NCBI GenBank assembly: GCA_026120185.1
Contig: JANUWF010002430.1
Coordinates: 62,001 to 126,000 of the forward strand
Length of the DNA stretch: 64,000 nucleotides
Direction of reading: 5' to 3'
Source: Voacanga thouarsii
Lineage: Eukaryota > Streptophyta > Magnoliopsida > Gentianales > Apocynaceae
Shown here: in pieces, positions 11,317 through 23,380 of the stretch
Layout: every line of letters begins with the position of its first letter
How positions within the stretch are numbered: position 1 is the first letter of the stretch
Notes under the pieces: generated by a model
Databases searched by the model: none
Told to the model about the DNA's origin: nothing
Seen by the model: the letters and a program-made list of their open reading frames with translations, nothing else
Position numbers and translations under genes: made by a program

Positions 11317-14300
11317 CTAGGATACAAAGCCCTTGAACTCACTTTGGGAGGTGAAAGAAATGATGGTTAAACCAGCAACACAAGCTAGGTTGGCTAAGGC
11401 ATCAGCCACTTGGTTAGCCTCTCTGTATATATGCCTAAATTCAATGGAGCGAAATGATCTGCTTAACCATTGAACATGATGTTGAAGATGGTGAAGTGTG
11501 CCAGTCGTCTCCATGGATAAGGTGAGGTGCTATAAAGTAATAGCTGAATCAGATTGGAGTAGAATATCAAGAAATCCATGTTGTCGGGCTATTCTCGGGC
11601 CTTCACAAACAGCTAAAAGCTCAGCTTTCCAATAGTCTTCCAATCCTGTATGTCTAGCAAATGCCATTAAAAATTCTCCCTTATTGCCCTTAATGATACA
11701 TCCCACTCTTGAAAGACCTAAACCCTTAGCTGCCCCATCAACAGTGACCACAATAGCTGCATTAGAAGCAGACCAACAAACTGGTATATGTCGAATTTGC
11801 AACCTTGGGGCGATACTGCTATGGAACCCATGCAAGCTAGCAATGTTATGGGAAGCCTGGCTAAGCGGAAGAGATAGAACATGAATCATACCTAGCCTTA
11901 TTCCTCCCCTTCCAAACTTCCCATAAGAACGCAGACATAAATAAGCGAGCAAAAGGCCTGCATCACTGGGGAGCCGTCCACCACAAACGCCAAAAATCAC
12001 TAAAAGAAGAGGGAGCTAAGAAAGAAAGACCGCCCCATACAGAAGGAAGGATGGAAGACTATAAGCCTTTAATAACCCCACCCCATAGTCAACAAAAACA
12101 TGCCATAAAGACTCCATAGCTTCATTGCAGAGGCTGCACTTGGAGCATAGTTGCACACCCATATATTGTAATTTGCTATCAAGAGGCAGGAAGTAATTGA
12201 CAAGACGCCATAGGAAAAAACGAACATTAGCTTGGACTCCCAACTTCCACATGTCTTCCTTTACTGTGCAAATAGTTTTATGCTTTCTTATCAACTCCCA
12301 AGCTGAAGATAAAGAGAAAGTACCTGATGGAGTCGGAATCCAGAGCATAACATCTTGAACTTCGGGTTGAAGAGGGGGCTGGATTTTGAGAATGGAATAT
12401 GCCAGATGATCATCAAGCAGAGTCAAGATCTTCCTGGTATTCCAAAAGCCATTGGAAACACAATCCTGAACTGAAATCTTTAGAAAACATATGGAGGAAT
12501 TGCGGGCAGCAAGATTACCCTCACCTGTCCAGTTATCAAACCAAAAGGATGAATTGCCAGATTTCAATGAAAAGGCAATGTGAGGATTTGTAGTCTTGGC
12601 AATCAGAAGTATGCGCTTCCAAATCATTGAGGACTGGGGAGACTGCTCTAGCAATGAAGGATGGATATTTGTAGCATTGTATTTTCTCCACATGAACAAA
12701 GACCACAAGGTATCCTTTTCCCTAAATTTCCACCACAACTTGAGAGTGAAAACCTGGCTTCATTCTTCCAGAAATCAGAAGTTAAGGCCATTCTCATTCT
12801 TAGGAAAACACAAAGAACGCCAACTCATCCAATGTCGTTTTTCCCCTTGAACTGAGCTTCCCCAAAGAAAATTGGCCAAATGCCTCTCGATGTCCCAGTA
12901 AACTGATTTTGGTGGATTTATTACCTGCAATAGATGAAGTGGCATATCAGATAATACTGATTGCACTAGCTGCATTCGACCTGCTTCGGAAAGATGCTTA
13001 AATCTCCACCCCTGTAGCCTTTTTTCAACTTTGTCAATCAGAGGCTGAAAATATATCTTCCTCCTTCTACTTTTGAACATAGGACAACCAAGGTACGTGA
13101 AAGGCTGAAACATTCTTGAAAAACCTAATATTCTATGAACTAAAGAGGACCCATGTGTAGAAGCTTTATTTGAAATAATGAAGGAACTTTTGGCATCATT
13201 AATGAGCTGTCGCAAACATTTTTGATATTCCAAGAGAATGGATTTCATCAGATTTGGAGCTTTCTTTGAAGCAGTTGTAAAAACCAGCGTATCATCAGCA
13301 AAACTGAGGTGAGAAACTGGAAAGCAAGAAGAAGGCAGCTTAAAAGGAATAAACCCACCCGTATTCAACCTCTCATTCAAGCCTCTTGCAAATAACTCCT
13401 AGGCAATGATAAAGAGCATAGGAGATAGAGGATCCCCTTGTCCTAAACCCTACAAGGATTTGAAGTAACCACATATTTCTTCATTTATCACCACTGAAAA
13501 CCAGCAATTGTTTACACAGTTCTCCACCAGCTTGATAAAGTGGGCATTAAAGCCAAATCGAGAAAGTACCGCACACAACGAGGACCAAGAAACTTTGTCA
13601 AATGCTTTAGACATATCAAGCTTGAGAGCCACATTGTTTCCCACCACTCTTTGGTCTATGGAATGAAAGATTTCATAAGCTAAAAGGACATTATCAGAAA
13701 GACTGAGCCCTTTGATGAAACCCAATTGATTTGGAGATATGATTTTGGAGAGCAAAAGACTAAGCCTTGAAGCCAAAACTTTAGTGACAATTTTATTGCA
13801 GTAGTTACAGAGACCGATAGGTCGGAAATCTCCAAAATTTCTAGGAGAGGCCTTCTTTGGAACCAAAACAAGAAGAGTACTACTAAAGCCTCTCGGAAAT
13901 AGAACTCTGGCAAAAAAATCTCAAACAGCATGCAAAACATCCAATCCGACAATATCCCGACAATGAGTATAAAAGTTTCCTCAAAAACCATCCAGCCTTG
14001 GAGCACTATCAACTCCCAAAGAAAAGACAGCCTCTTTCACTTCATCCAATGACAGAAGGCCTGAGAGACTCTTCTTCTGAAATGATAAAAGGGATGCAAT
14101 TGTACATCCAAGAGGACTCGTCCAAGCTGGCGGCTTCAGAGGGAGCCAGGAGCATAGAGAAATAACGAACTGCTTCTGCCTTAACCAAACATCCTGATTC
14201 ATCTTGGATGCATGTAATGCATAATTTTTGCCTCCTGACGTTACAACAGTTATGAAAGAAAGCAGTGCCTGCATCTCCTTCTTTTAACCATGTAATCCTA

Positions 14301-15305
14301 GAATTCTCCCTCCAAAAATCCTCCTCATTGTTTAAGTGAAAGGCTAGATTTGCCTTGCGTTCTTGAAGGGCAATATGGTCCACCTGAGTGTGACTTGATT
14401 CATAAGCAAGTTCAGCTTGAAATACTTCATCCTCAGCCTTGGAGATATTATCATTAATATTACCAACATGCTCACAATTCCATTGTCGTAAAGCCACCTT
14501 TACTGCCTTCAATTTGCCCAGAAGCCTTTGCATACTATTCCCATGAATATCTAGAGACCAGGCTGCTTTGACCGTTTCTATAAACTGTGAGTGCTTGATC
14601 CACAGCTTCAAAATTTTGAAAGGCTGAGGAGTTGTGCTAGGAGCTAGCATCTCAACAGAAACCAGAAGAGGAGAGTGATCTGAGACACTCCTTGTAAGAT
14701 GATGCACTTTGGTATCATGGAACACCTCCCTCCACTTTCTATTAATCAGAATCCGATCTAATCTTTCAAAACAAGGCCGCTCCCTCATTCTGCACCAGGT
14801 ATATTTACTCCCAGTAAAAGGTGGGCTATGCAGATGACAATCATCAATGAATTCCACAAAATCAGTAATAGAAGCAAGGTTTGGGGAGGCAGAACCCAAA
14901 TATTAAAACTCTCCCAATCAACCAAGGAGCTTCAGTCGAATGTTCAGCTATGAGCCGGAGAAATGCCCATAGATCGATCCTGTCATTCCTGTTACTTGTC
15001 GCATAGACAATGGTGCAAGAAATAGATATTCCAAATACAGAAATTTGCAAATGCACAAATTGTGAGCTATTTTCAATAACTGATAAACTGATGTGATCCT
15101 TCCAGAAAATCCATATTTTGCCATTGATATTAGAAAATTCACAAAGAAAACCCAGCTTGTACACATACTGCTGCAAATTGTCTATAGATATCATAGGTTC
15201 CAACATAGCAAAAAAATCAATATTATAGGTGTGAATCAATTTTTTCAATCTTCTGAAAGAAAAGGCATTAGCAATGCCTCGAATGTTCCAGATGATAGTA
15301 TTCAT
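11317..15305 (-). pseudogene. LINE-2 ORF2: endonuclease, reverse transcriptase, zf-RVT, RNase H
   Basis: The start, MNTIIWNIRGIANAF at 15305, is the usual N-terminus of the plant L1 AP-type endonuclease; SDHSPLLVS near 14680 is its C-terminal active-site box. RT follows: GFRPIGLCN-like text (DFRPIGLCNYCNKI, about 13830), KLDMSKAFDKVSW (about 13620) and SFADDTLVF (about 13310), the catalytic FADD. Then zf-RVT (SAWELIRKH to FFLWRLV), and a type I RNase H with VTVDGAAKGLG (first Asp), WKAELLAV (Glu), LLQSDSA (Asp) and HIYREANQVADALA (His and Asp). From 13866 to the end all pieces share one frame and are broken only by stops; upstream, frameshifts occur near 14900, 14270 and 14000. The enzyme would nick target DNA and copy the RNA in place. 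Confidence 0.88.
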
Positions 15306-15309
15306 TTAA

Positions 15310-16757
15310 CTAGTTGATGAGGGCAAAGAAGCATACTTTCATGGGGGGTCTTCGCCTTCTGGGAGGCATCAAACGAATGTTTGTATCAACCCCCTCCTTT
15401 ATCTTCTTTTTCTTTTTACGAGTGGCCTTCTTTTCGTCCACTACCTCCTGGAGAAAGAGCAAGAAATCAGCTCTGAGAGGGCGCCTCTTTGTATCTGAAT
15501 TATACTTCCTGTGAGCATCTTGGGCCTCATCTTCATTGGATTCAGAAATCAATTTGTTTGTATATGAGCATGGCATGTCATCCATAATCTCACCTAGACA
15601 TTTGTTCTCAAGGCAGATCCTATAGCCACATCGGAACTTGATGGCTGCAATGTTGTTTGCTGTTCCCCAACATCATCCTCTCTCGGTGTTTCCGTTGGGA
15701 TATCGACTGTCTGAGGAGTAGATGGTGGATTATTAGTCATCACACCTGGTATTATCGGGAGAGTGTGAGGCTCAAAAGGGGGAGCAGATGGTTGGTTGTT
15801 AGGTACCACAACTGGCATTGCAGAGAGAGTGGGTGGTTCTAAAAGAGGGGACTGCAATGTCACCGAAGGGATTCCACGCTGTGCCTGCAATTGCTGCATT
15901 AAGGTTTCTGGGTTTTCTCGACAATATGCAATAGCTGGTGGGACAGCTGTCTGTGGTTTAGGAATCCATTGTTCCTTAGCCGATAGAGGCTTAGGCACAA
16001 CCTTCTCTCTGGGACCGCAGCAAGAGATGTCATGACCAAGTCTAGAGCACTGTATGCAATAAGGCGGCATGTTCTCGTAGGCCACTGACTGGAAAAACCC
16101 AGATTCACCTTCGCCTATCCAAATGGACGCTGGGTTTGATTGAAGCAAATCCACTTCAATGCAGACTCTTGTGACACTGGGCCTCAAGAGATTTACTGTA
16201 GCTTCATCAAGCTTCTATGGCCCGATCCTGGAAGTTATTGCGAAGAGAACATGCTTTTTGAATAGGTGAATCAAAAGATGCTCAAAGGAAACCCATAGAG
16301 GGACGATGGAGGGGTCTGATGAGACTCTAAATTCCTTAGTCCATTTCGGAATTCGCATTGGAAACCCCTTACGAAACCAGAGATTCTTCATCCAAAGCCG
16401 AAGATAGTCTTCCTCCAAAGCCGAGTGGATTAAAACATGCTTTACGTCTAAAGATCCAATAATAACTTCCCCTCGCAGGCCAATCGTTTTAAACTACCTT
16501 CGCAGACCCTCCATAGATGGCCAACCTTGAGCAAATTTTCCTACCAAGGCAAAACGATAAGGGGCAGCAAGTGAAGAAATCTCTTCATCAGAAAAGAAGA
16601 TAGCCGAAAATCCCTTGTAAGAGGAAGGTTGTTTGATGGTGGAGCAGACATCACCAGATTTGCTAAAGAGATTTGCAAAGGACTTACATCCCCATGCAGC
16701 TGTAGTGGCCGGCACCAGTAGCGGCTCAGCCGCCATGCCAAGGTTTGCTGTCACCAA
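15310..16757 (-). pseudogene. LINE-2 ORF1 (DUF4283 and CCHC knuckle protein)
   Basis: The minus strand starts with MVTANLGMAAEPLLVPA at 16757 and continues in pieces at 16418-16215, 16187-15594 and 15585-15310. The DUF4283 part includes FRVSSDPSIVPLWVSFE and LLRPSVTRVCIEVDL. A zinc knuckle CIQCSRLGHDISCC (C-x2-C-x4-H-x4-C) lies near 16060-16020. A proline-rich tail with two similar blocks (LEPPTLSAMPVVVPNN and FEPHTLPIIPGVMTNN) follows. Stops and frameshifts break the protein into at least four segments. The role would be RNA binding in the LINE particle. The text differs from the ORF1 of LINE-1 and LINE-3, so it is another family. Confidence 0.82.
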
Positions 16758-16826
16758 GATCCGAAAAAGTAGGAGTTTCTTCTTCTTAGTAAAATTGTTA
16801 CATTTTTTCCTCTACATTCCAATCTG

Positions 16827-16828
<2 letters not shown>

Positions 16829-16880
<52 letters not shown>
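16829..16880. repeat. (TA)n microsatellite at the 5' end of LINE-2
   Basis: About 50 bases of TA repeat directly beyond the LINE-2 5' end, mirroring 11140-11189. Likely the second half of a split microsatellite. Confidence 0.95.
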
Positions 16881-16882
<2 letters not shown>

Positions 16883-17106
16883 AAACTTAAATAACTAGGA
16901 GATGAACCAAATCATAAAAAATAAGTTTAGAGAAGGTAGAAAGAATTTAGAAAAAAATAATAATAATAAAAAGGAAGATGACCACATTTAAAGGAAGATG
17001 ATGAATAAATCACTGCTAGTCTAAGCTTGCATGTTCATGATCATTAATAAACAAGTAGAGGTCCACCAAACCCTTCACCCTTCATGTTCATGTTCATGTT
17101 CATGAC
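16881..17106. other. Short AT-rich spacer with TTCATG repeats
   Basis: No gene. A run of TTCATG/GTTCAT repeats (about 17083-17104) stands just before the CACTA sequences. No CACTA-type terminus was found here. Confidence 0.6.
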
Positions 17107-17472
17107 TTGGCCCTCGCAAAACCCTCGCAAATTGCGACGGTTTTGCGAGGGGACAATTAACCCCAAGTCGTGACCCTCGCAAAACTGTCGCAATACCCTC
17201 GCAATTTGTGAGGGTTTTGCAATAAATTTTTTTTATTATTATATTTATTTTAAATTATTACCCTATAAATCAACCCTGAAATGTTATACAAATAAATATC
17301 AACACTATGTTCATAATCCAAAAAATACTATAAAAAATTAAAAATAAACCCAAATAAATATAATTAAATATTAAAATATAATATAAAATACATAATAAGT
17401 ATCTAAAAAAGTAAAATAATTCACAAAAATAAGTAATAGTGTATAAATAGTATAAAAATAAATATAACAAGT

Positions 17473-19143
17473 CTATGTAAGCAATGAAGGAGCAGCTGCA
17501 GAAGGAGGTGGAGGAGGGGAACGAGAGCCCCTACGTGGGCCCGGGTGCTCATCAGCTGGATCAAATCCATCGTCAACATTTGGATCTTCATCTTCAGCAT
17601 TAGCAGCCGCAATGCGCGCTTCTATCTCCTCTATGGATGGCATAGATGGTGCAGGAATACCCATTTTGTCCGACATAGCTGCCATCCAACCACCAAATGT
17701 AGACTGCTGTTGCCTCATGAAGTCCCGGTACAAGTCTATTTGTCGATTGAATCTCCGCTCAGCCTGTTGAACCCTTTGCTCTACTAGATGTCCAATATCA
17801 ACTTGTGTAGGAGAAGATGCATGCAGTCCACTTTTGAGACAGTCTAGTTCGAACATGTGTCGCCTCTGAGCCTAACCCAAAAACTCGTCCCCTTTTGAAC
17901 CCGCCTTGTGCCTTTACAAACATGGCTTTTTCATCAAGAGGAACAACAGAGTTTACAGAGTCACTAGACTCGGACTGAGGAGTGCTCTGTATGAGATTTC
18001 GCACCTCATCCTAAAAAAAAAAAAAAAGAATTGTCAATAGTAATTATCAAAATAAAATACAAATTCCACACAGTATAAAGAATTTCAACATATTTAATCT
18101 ATATAGTACCAATGTCTGGCGAGATCGCTCACTGACAAACTGACCCTTTTGTGGCCCGCTCTGAAAGACATGTAATGTCTCAAACATGTCTGTGTAGCTA
18201 AAAGAACTCCCCTCCTTGGCCCGCTACATTTATGTTAACACAATGTAATCATTACAATCTTACATAAATTTGTAATAAAACAATTTAGATTAATAATTAA
18301 TTAAGGCATGTAGGTGAATTACCAAACGGTCCTCGTGTTCTGTGAACGAAATAGACCCTCCAGTATGGGTGCAACTACTCCCACGATTCTTTTTGTTGGT
18401 GGATGAGAGCTTCTGATACTTCTCTCGATCTCCAAGTACTCGCAAATGTCATTCCAATATCGTGCCTCTATCCAATGAGGACATACCCAATCATCCCTCT
18501 TCCTCAGCCTAGACATTATGTCCGAAAATCGCGTCCGACACTTCTTTTCCCAAGTTGATCGAATTAGCGAAGCATACTCTTCCCTCCACCGAAAATATTT
18601 CTGCATGATCATGATTAAGATTTCTGATTAACATATAACATAGTACTTAAACGATAAAAAATACTCAAAAATTGCTTACCCCAAATTCTTGAAACCATAA
18701 GTCTCGCACGGTTATCGGGACGTGCGTGTATGTCGGATACGAACCAGTGAAGTACTGCTGTATTATATTTGAAATTTCTCGGACACATTTGTCCGAGCCG
18801 GCGAACCTATTTTTGGTACAATGACAATGTACAATATAGTTATGTTAATCTCAAAAATAATAATAATAATTGAACTAATAATCAACATCTTACAAAGTAT
18901 GAATATGTTACTTACCCGTTTCCCCGTGGAACAATCCAAGGTCGGGAGTCCGTAACTTGCAACCCAACAGAATGCGAAGCTGAAGCAGCGGATGATTGAA
19001 AAGCCGGGGATGGTACTCCCTCATCTCCAATAGAGCCATGTAATGAATGAGGCACTGAAAGCCTTTGTAGCTGAGTAGGGGATGGAGTATAAGGCTCCTG
19101 ACCCTCCTGACTCCCCTCCCTCAATGATCCTTCATTAGAAGAC
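17473..19143 (-). pseudogene. CACTA Transposase_24 (Ptta/En/Spm) gene, six exons
   Basis: Minus-strand exons with matching splice sites: 19143-18916 (start MSSNEGSLREGSQ, donor GTAAGT), 18808-18678 (TVRDLWFQEFG), 18602-18323 (WRARYWND-like text: WIEARYWNDICEYL), 18223-18111 (YTDMFETLHVFQSGPQKG and VSERSRQTL), and 18010-17473. These are the hallmarks of Pfam Transposase_24, the companion DNA-binding protein of plant CACTA elements. In the last exon the frame shifts between GLGSEA and HMFELDCL (about 17855-17870), after which a coiled-coil-like QQAERRFNRQIDLYRDF and an acidic, proline-rich tail end at TAG (17475-17473). Small exons could be missed; the frameshift suggests it is dead, but a one-base assembly error would give the same picture. 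Confidence 0.75.
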
Positions 19144-19367
19144 ATTGCTAAAGGAGATGAAAAAAGAAAAATAAGTAACCAATAAAGACGAAGCCCACTC
19201 CAAAAGAAGGATGTAAATAACCGTGAATAAAAATGATAAAAGAATAATAACATTGAAACGTTATATCTATTCGCTAGTTTAAAGTAATACAATAATAATG
19301 CTTTGCTGATGATGGATATGTCAAAATAAACATTGTACTTGTAAATTGAATTTTAAAAAAAAAAATT

Positions 19368-19578
19368 GACAGAGTCTCCCCTATAATTGGACATTTCCCA
19401 GGCACAAGGCCACCTCAAGATTTGACAACTAAAACGCTGTTACAAACAACAAAGACAGATCTTTTAAATATAGAAAAATTCAAAAGATAACTAGGGGTAA
19501 TCACCCATTACCCAAGAGGAATGATCACCCATCACTCACGGGGAATGATCACCCATCACTCACGGGGTTCCAATTAAA
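19368..19578. repeat. CACTA internal leader module, copy 1
   Basis: About 200 bases nearly repeated at 21471-21668. Shared blocks include GGCACAAGGCCACCTCAA, ACAAACAACAAAGACAGATC and tandem ATCACCCAT(T/C)AC. It lies about 225 bases upstream of the Transposase_24 start on the minus strand. Confidence 0.85.
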
Positions 19579-19979
19579 ATGTTAGATATAGTTAAAATCA
19601 AGCTAAAAATTATAAATGCCTCTGTCCTTGTGAATTGTCTGTCAATACAGCAACAATACAATATATAAACTACCTTGTTGTTTACACCACAAAAGAATAT
19701 AATAAGGAATAACAAAAATCCTCCGGGCTGTACAAGTCTAAACGAAAGATTCCTGCAAAAAAAAGAAGAAGATGAGATTCCCGACAATTAGACAAAATTG
19801 TAAAACAAAATTGTATGTGATGGAATTTAAAATAATAAAAATTAAAAGATTCAAGGCATGTAGATTCAAGTAACAAATAAATTGTAAGTTAAAATTTGAC
19901 ATGGGATAGTAATGATGCAATAGATTTCAGGATTCCCTCACCATTAACTATATTATTTGTAAATGAATTGAAATCAGGC

Positions 19980-20929
19980 CTATTCACTAGAATCATTCTC
20001 CGATACAGACTCATCATCATCTACTGAGGTATCGCTACTCGTTTCCCATTCATCTGCTCTCTCCATGCCATCTCATGTGTTCAGCTGTTGTTTTGGAAGT
20101 GTACAATCTTTGTAGCCTCGGTGTTATCGGGAAGTAATACATCTTCTTGAATGAAATTTCCCTTCTACTTGTGTTCTTCCCAACCTTTTTCTGTGCATAT
20201 CGAGGATGGCCACAAAATTTACACTCTCTACGATTCATGTCATCTTTCCAGATAAAGCATGCATCCATTATTGCATACATCTATTTTTTGTACCTGAGCA
20301 AACCCAACTCAGCCACTAATTTTTTCATCTGATAGAAATCATCAGGAATCGTATTACTGCTAGGCACAACCTCTTTCATCAATTGCACAACATCGTTAAA
20401 GGCTTTACGCGAGAGGTTATTTTCAGACTTAATGTTTAATAACTTTGAAGCCAGTGAAAGCTGCGAATGTTGTGTGCATCCATCCCATATAGGAGTCTCT
20501 GCCGCCTTTAACATATCGTAAAACCTTTGTGCCTCCACATTAGGTGGCTCTTCAAAATGAACTGCTGATGGAGCTTCGGGGGAAAGTCGGGTCCTGCTAC
20601 GTCTAAGACCATTTCGCGAGACAGATTTTCTTGATGTGAATCAGATTCGGGATTGAGGTAGACACACTTGAGGGACACTCGAATGGCTCACCATGACATG
20701 TCCACCGGTAATACCTAGGCACAAATCCAGACTTCCACAGGTGGAGCTTAACTTGTGCTGGATCCAGGTACTTTTTATTCTTACATTTTGCACACGGGCA
20801 TCTAATTACGCTTGACATTGCATTTGGTAAGGCAAATGTCAAAAAAGCCTTAACCCCTTCCTCAAATTCAATAGTGATCCCTTTTACATCTGAAGCGTAC
20901 CTTCTATACATCCAACTACGATCCTCCAT
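19980..20929 (-). pseudogene. CACTA TNPD-type transposase remnant (catalytic centre deleted)
   Basis: Starts MEDRSWMYRRYASDVKG at 20929. The first ~90 residues are the Transpos_assoc domain: CPCAKCKNKKYLDP and KSGFVPRYYRWTCHGEPFEC with the expected cysteines. A frameshift near 20600-20560 leads to the next part (FNDVVQLMKEVVPSSN, FYQMKKLV, GLLRYKK), an in-frame stop at 20283-20281, then CKFCGHPRYAQ and FPITPRLQRLYTS, all typical of the N-terminal third of TNPD (Transposase_21). After HMRWHGESR the usual HPSD...W region and the DDE core are absent; the text jumps to an acidic end, WETSSDTSVDDDESVSE, with a TAG at 19982-19980. TNPD is normally several times longer, so an internal deletion has removed the catalytic core. 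Confidence 0.8.
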
Positions 20930-21470
20930 GACGTCTAAATGAGAGAAAAGAACAATCAACTCAATAATTAAAATCACCCCTTAAACAAAAGGAAGAGAAG
21001 TATAATTACATTTTCCTTTCTTTTATCTAACAAAAAGAGGTCCAAAACATAGAATTTACAATTGCTATCGTTGGATACAGTTACACCTTCAATATATACG
21101 TTTTAACCAAGTATTTAATCTTAATTGAGGAATTTGATTAAGATTAAATACTATTAAAGCTAATTATATTCTTATTTTACACATTCCAATGGTTAAATAA
21201 TAACATTTTATTTATTTTCATTCCAATGTTTATATTTGTTTAAACTCTCTCTATAACGTATATTATTCCTGCTATTATTAACATCGACCTATATATGAAA
21301 TTATTATTATTACTCATTTCATTACTCATATTCTTATTCTTATTAGCAATATTATTTTTAATAATAATGCTATTATGGGATATATACTCATGCTCAATCG
21401 AATAATACACTCCAAGATAAGGGTAGTTATTCTATTCCACATTAAGTAGCGGCGATTTTGAAAAAATTTT

Positions 21471-21668
21471 TGACGAGTCTCCCCTGTAATTGGACATTTT
21501 CCAGGCACAAGGCCACCTCAAAATTATACAATCAAAATGCAATTGCAAACAACAAAGACAGATCATTCATTTATACAAATAAATAAATAAATAAATAAAA
21601 GGATAACTAGGGGTAATCACCCATTACCCAGGAGGAGTAATCACCCATTACTCACGGGGAATCCAACA
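21471..21668. repeat. CACTA internal leader module, copy 2
   Basis: Second copy of 19368-19578, same orientation. It lies about 540 bases upstream of the TNPD start. An AAAT/AAATA run is expanded inside it. Confidence 0.85.
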
Positions 21669-22290
21669 TTTGAATTCAACAAAAAGGCAATTTATATGAA
21701 CAACACGCACCTCCTACATCTTCATAATCTAAGGAAACGGATTTCTCACATAAAAGAGCCTTCAAAGCATTCTACTAGAGTTAAATCTTCCACTAGAGAC
21801 ACTAATATATTATTATAATCAAGTGATAAGATTACTAAACTAATCAGAAATCAACCTTCCTATTATGGCATCATAACCAATCAAATTAATTTATAAGGGT
21901 TTATATAGCTAAAACATAATTCCCATATAATTTGATCAAAGTAGTAATTTTTTTATAACAGGGTAAAAAAGAGTGCACTATAAGTATAGATCAAAACACA
22001 TTGAATGTTTAAAAAGGACAACAATTCCAACTAACAATTTAGCAATTCCAGTTCACAATTCCAAATTTAAATCAATAATCTCACATCAAACCACCATCAT
22101 GTCACTCACAATCTCCTCAAACTCAACCCCAACATCAATACAACTTTTATACATCAATTCAAACTCTGCTCATTCACAAATAATCGCCCAAATTTCAAAG
22201 CTTCAAGGGAAATGCAAATCTGCCCAAAGTTTATAAGATAATGAAGTAGCTGAAGAGATAAATTCTAACTACTTACCCAAACGAATCAGC
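21669..22290. other. CACTA leader/non-coding stretch
   Basis: AT-rich with short open frames on the plus strand that lack any motif (for instance 21973-22236). Judged part of the TNPD leader or an intron. Confidence 0.4.
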
Positions 22291-22312
22291 TTCAGACAAC
22301 AGACACGACAGA

Positions 22313-22668
22313 TAGCACGGGAATGGCGGACGCCGATCGAGGGGGCGGGCTGAAGGGGGTAGGAAGAGCAGGGGGGAGTTGAGGGGGGGGAGTTGAGGGA
22401 GGGGGCGCGGGGAGGGGGAGGTGAGGGAGGGGAGTTGAGGGGGGGCGCGGGATGGGGGAGGTGAGGGAGGGGGCCGCGGGATGAGGGAGGGGGGAGCAGG
22501 AGAGGGGCGCGGGATGAGGGAGGGGGGAGTGGGAGGGGGGCACCGGGATGAGGGAGGGGGGAGCGGGAGGGGGGCGCCGGATGGGGGGGGGGGGCTTGAG
22601 GGAGGTGAGGGAGGGGAGTTGAGGAGGAAGAAGGAAGGGGGAAGAAGGAGGGAAAAAAAAAAGGAGTG
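22313..22668. repeat. G-rich purine tract (GGGGGAG repeats)
   Basis: About 350 bases, almost pure purine on the plus strand, made of variants of GAGGGAGGGGG with GGGCGCGGG islands. It has many runs of three or more G, so quadruplex or triplex formation is possible. The open frames over it (proline-rich on one strand, glycine-rich on the other) are products of the repeat. Confidence 0.85.
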
Positions 22669-22769
22669 AAAAATTTTGGAAATTTTTAATTTTTTTTTAA
22701 ATTTCTAGCTATTTCGTCGCAATTTGTGACGAAAAAATAAAACCCTCGCTAATTTCTCATAAATTAATA

Positions 22770-23325
22770 CGAATAATATTATAAATCGATCTATACATTA
22801 TAATTTTTATTATTTTTTAGTGATTCTAATAATAATATTATTATGTAAATTATTTTTCTTTATATATTTTAATTTATACACCACTTAATCAAATAAATAG
22901 ATAAAAAATTAGATATATGTATATATATAACTATATAGTATAATATATATTAATATGTTCGAGGTGAATAACATTACAAATCGATCTCTACATTATAATT
23001 TTCAATATTTTTTTTAGTAATCTCAACAATAATAACAGTATTTGAATTGTTTTTCTTTACATATTTTATTTTATACACTACTTAACAAAATAGATATATT
23101 AAAAATTTGGACATACGTATATACATAGCTAAATTAGTATAATATATATTAACATGTAGGAGACGAAGAACATTACAAATTGATCTCTACATTATAAATT
23201 TCATAATTTTTTTAGTGATATCAACAATAATAACAGTATTTGAATTATTTTTCTTTATACACTACTTAATCAAAGTGATAGATTAAAAAATTAGACATAT
23301 GTATATATATACCTACATGATATAG

Positions 23326-23358
<33 letters not shown>

Positions 23359-23380
23359 CTAAACAGATACTTATATACAT
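22770..23380. repeat. Three imperfect tandem copies of a ~197-bp AT-rich block
   Basis: The anchor AAATCGAT (AAATTGAT in the third) starts at 22783, 22978 and 23177, i.e. periods of 195 and 199. Each is followed by CT(A/C)TACATTATAA and later by a CACTACTTAA-like block and ATTA(G)ACATATG. The third runs into a TA microsatellite (about 23327-23355). Confidence 0.8.

Larger units (their letters stand above)
11190..16828 (-). mobile_element. LINE-2: full-length-like L1-type LINE with C-terminal RNase H
   Basis: Minus-strand order is ORF1 (16757-15310), then ORF2 with endonuclease (15305-14000), reverse transcriptase (14000-12770), zf-RVT (12738-12016) and RNase H (12000-11317), and a 3'UTR carrying AATAAA near 11230. 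Both ends abut (TA)n tracts, so it probably inserted into an AT microsatellite and its TSD is hidden in the repeat. Several frameshifts and stops make it inactive. Confidence 0.88.

Noticed and set aside
17011..17030. CACTGCTAG as the missing left CACTA terminus
   Set aside because: It does not match CACTACAGGAAAAA beyond five bases and is followed by unrelated sequence.
22292..22669. Proline-rich and glycine-rich open frames on opposite strands
   Set aside because: Both come from the GGGGGAG repeat.
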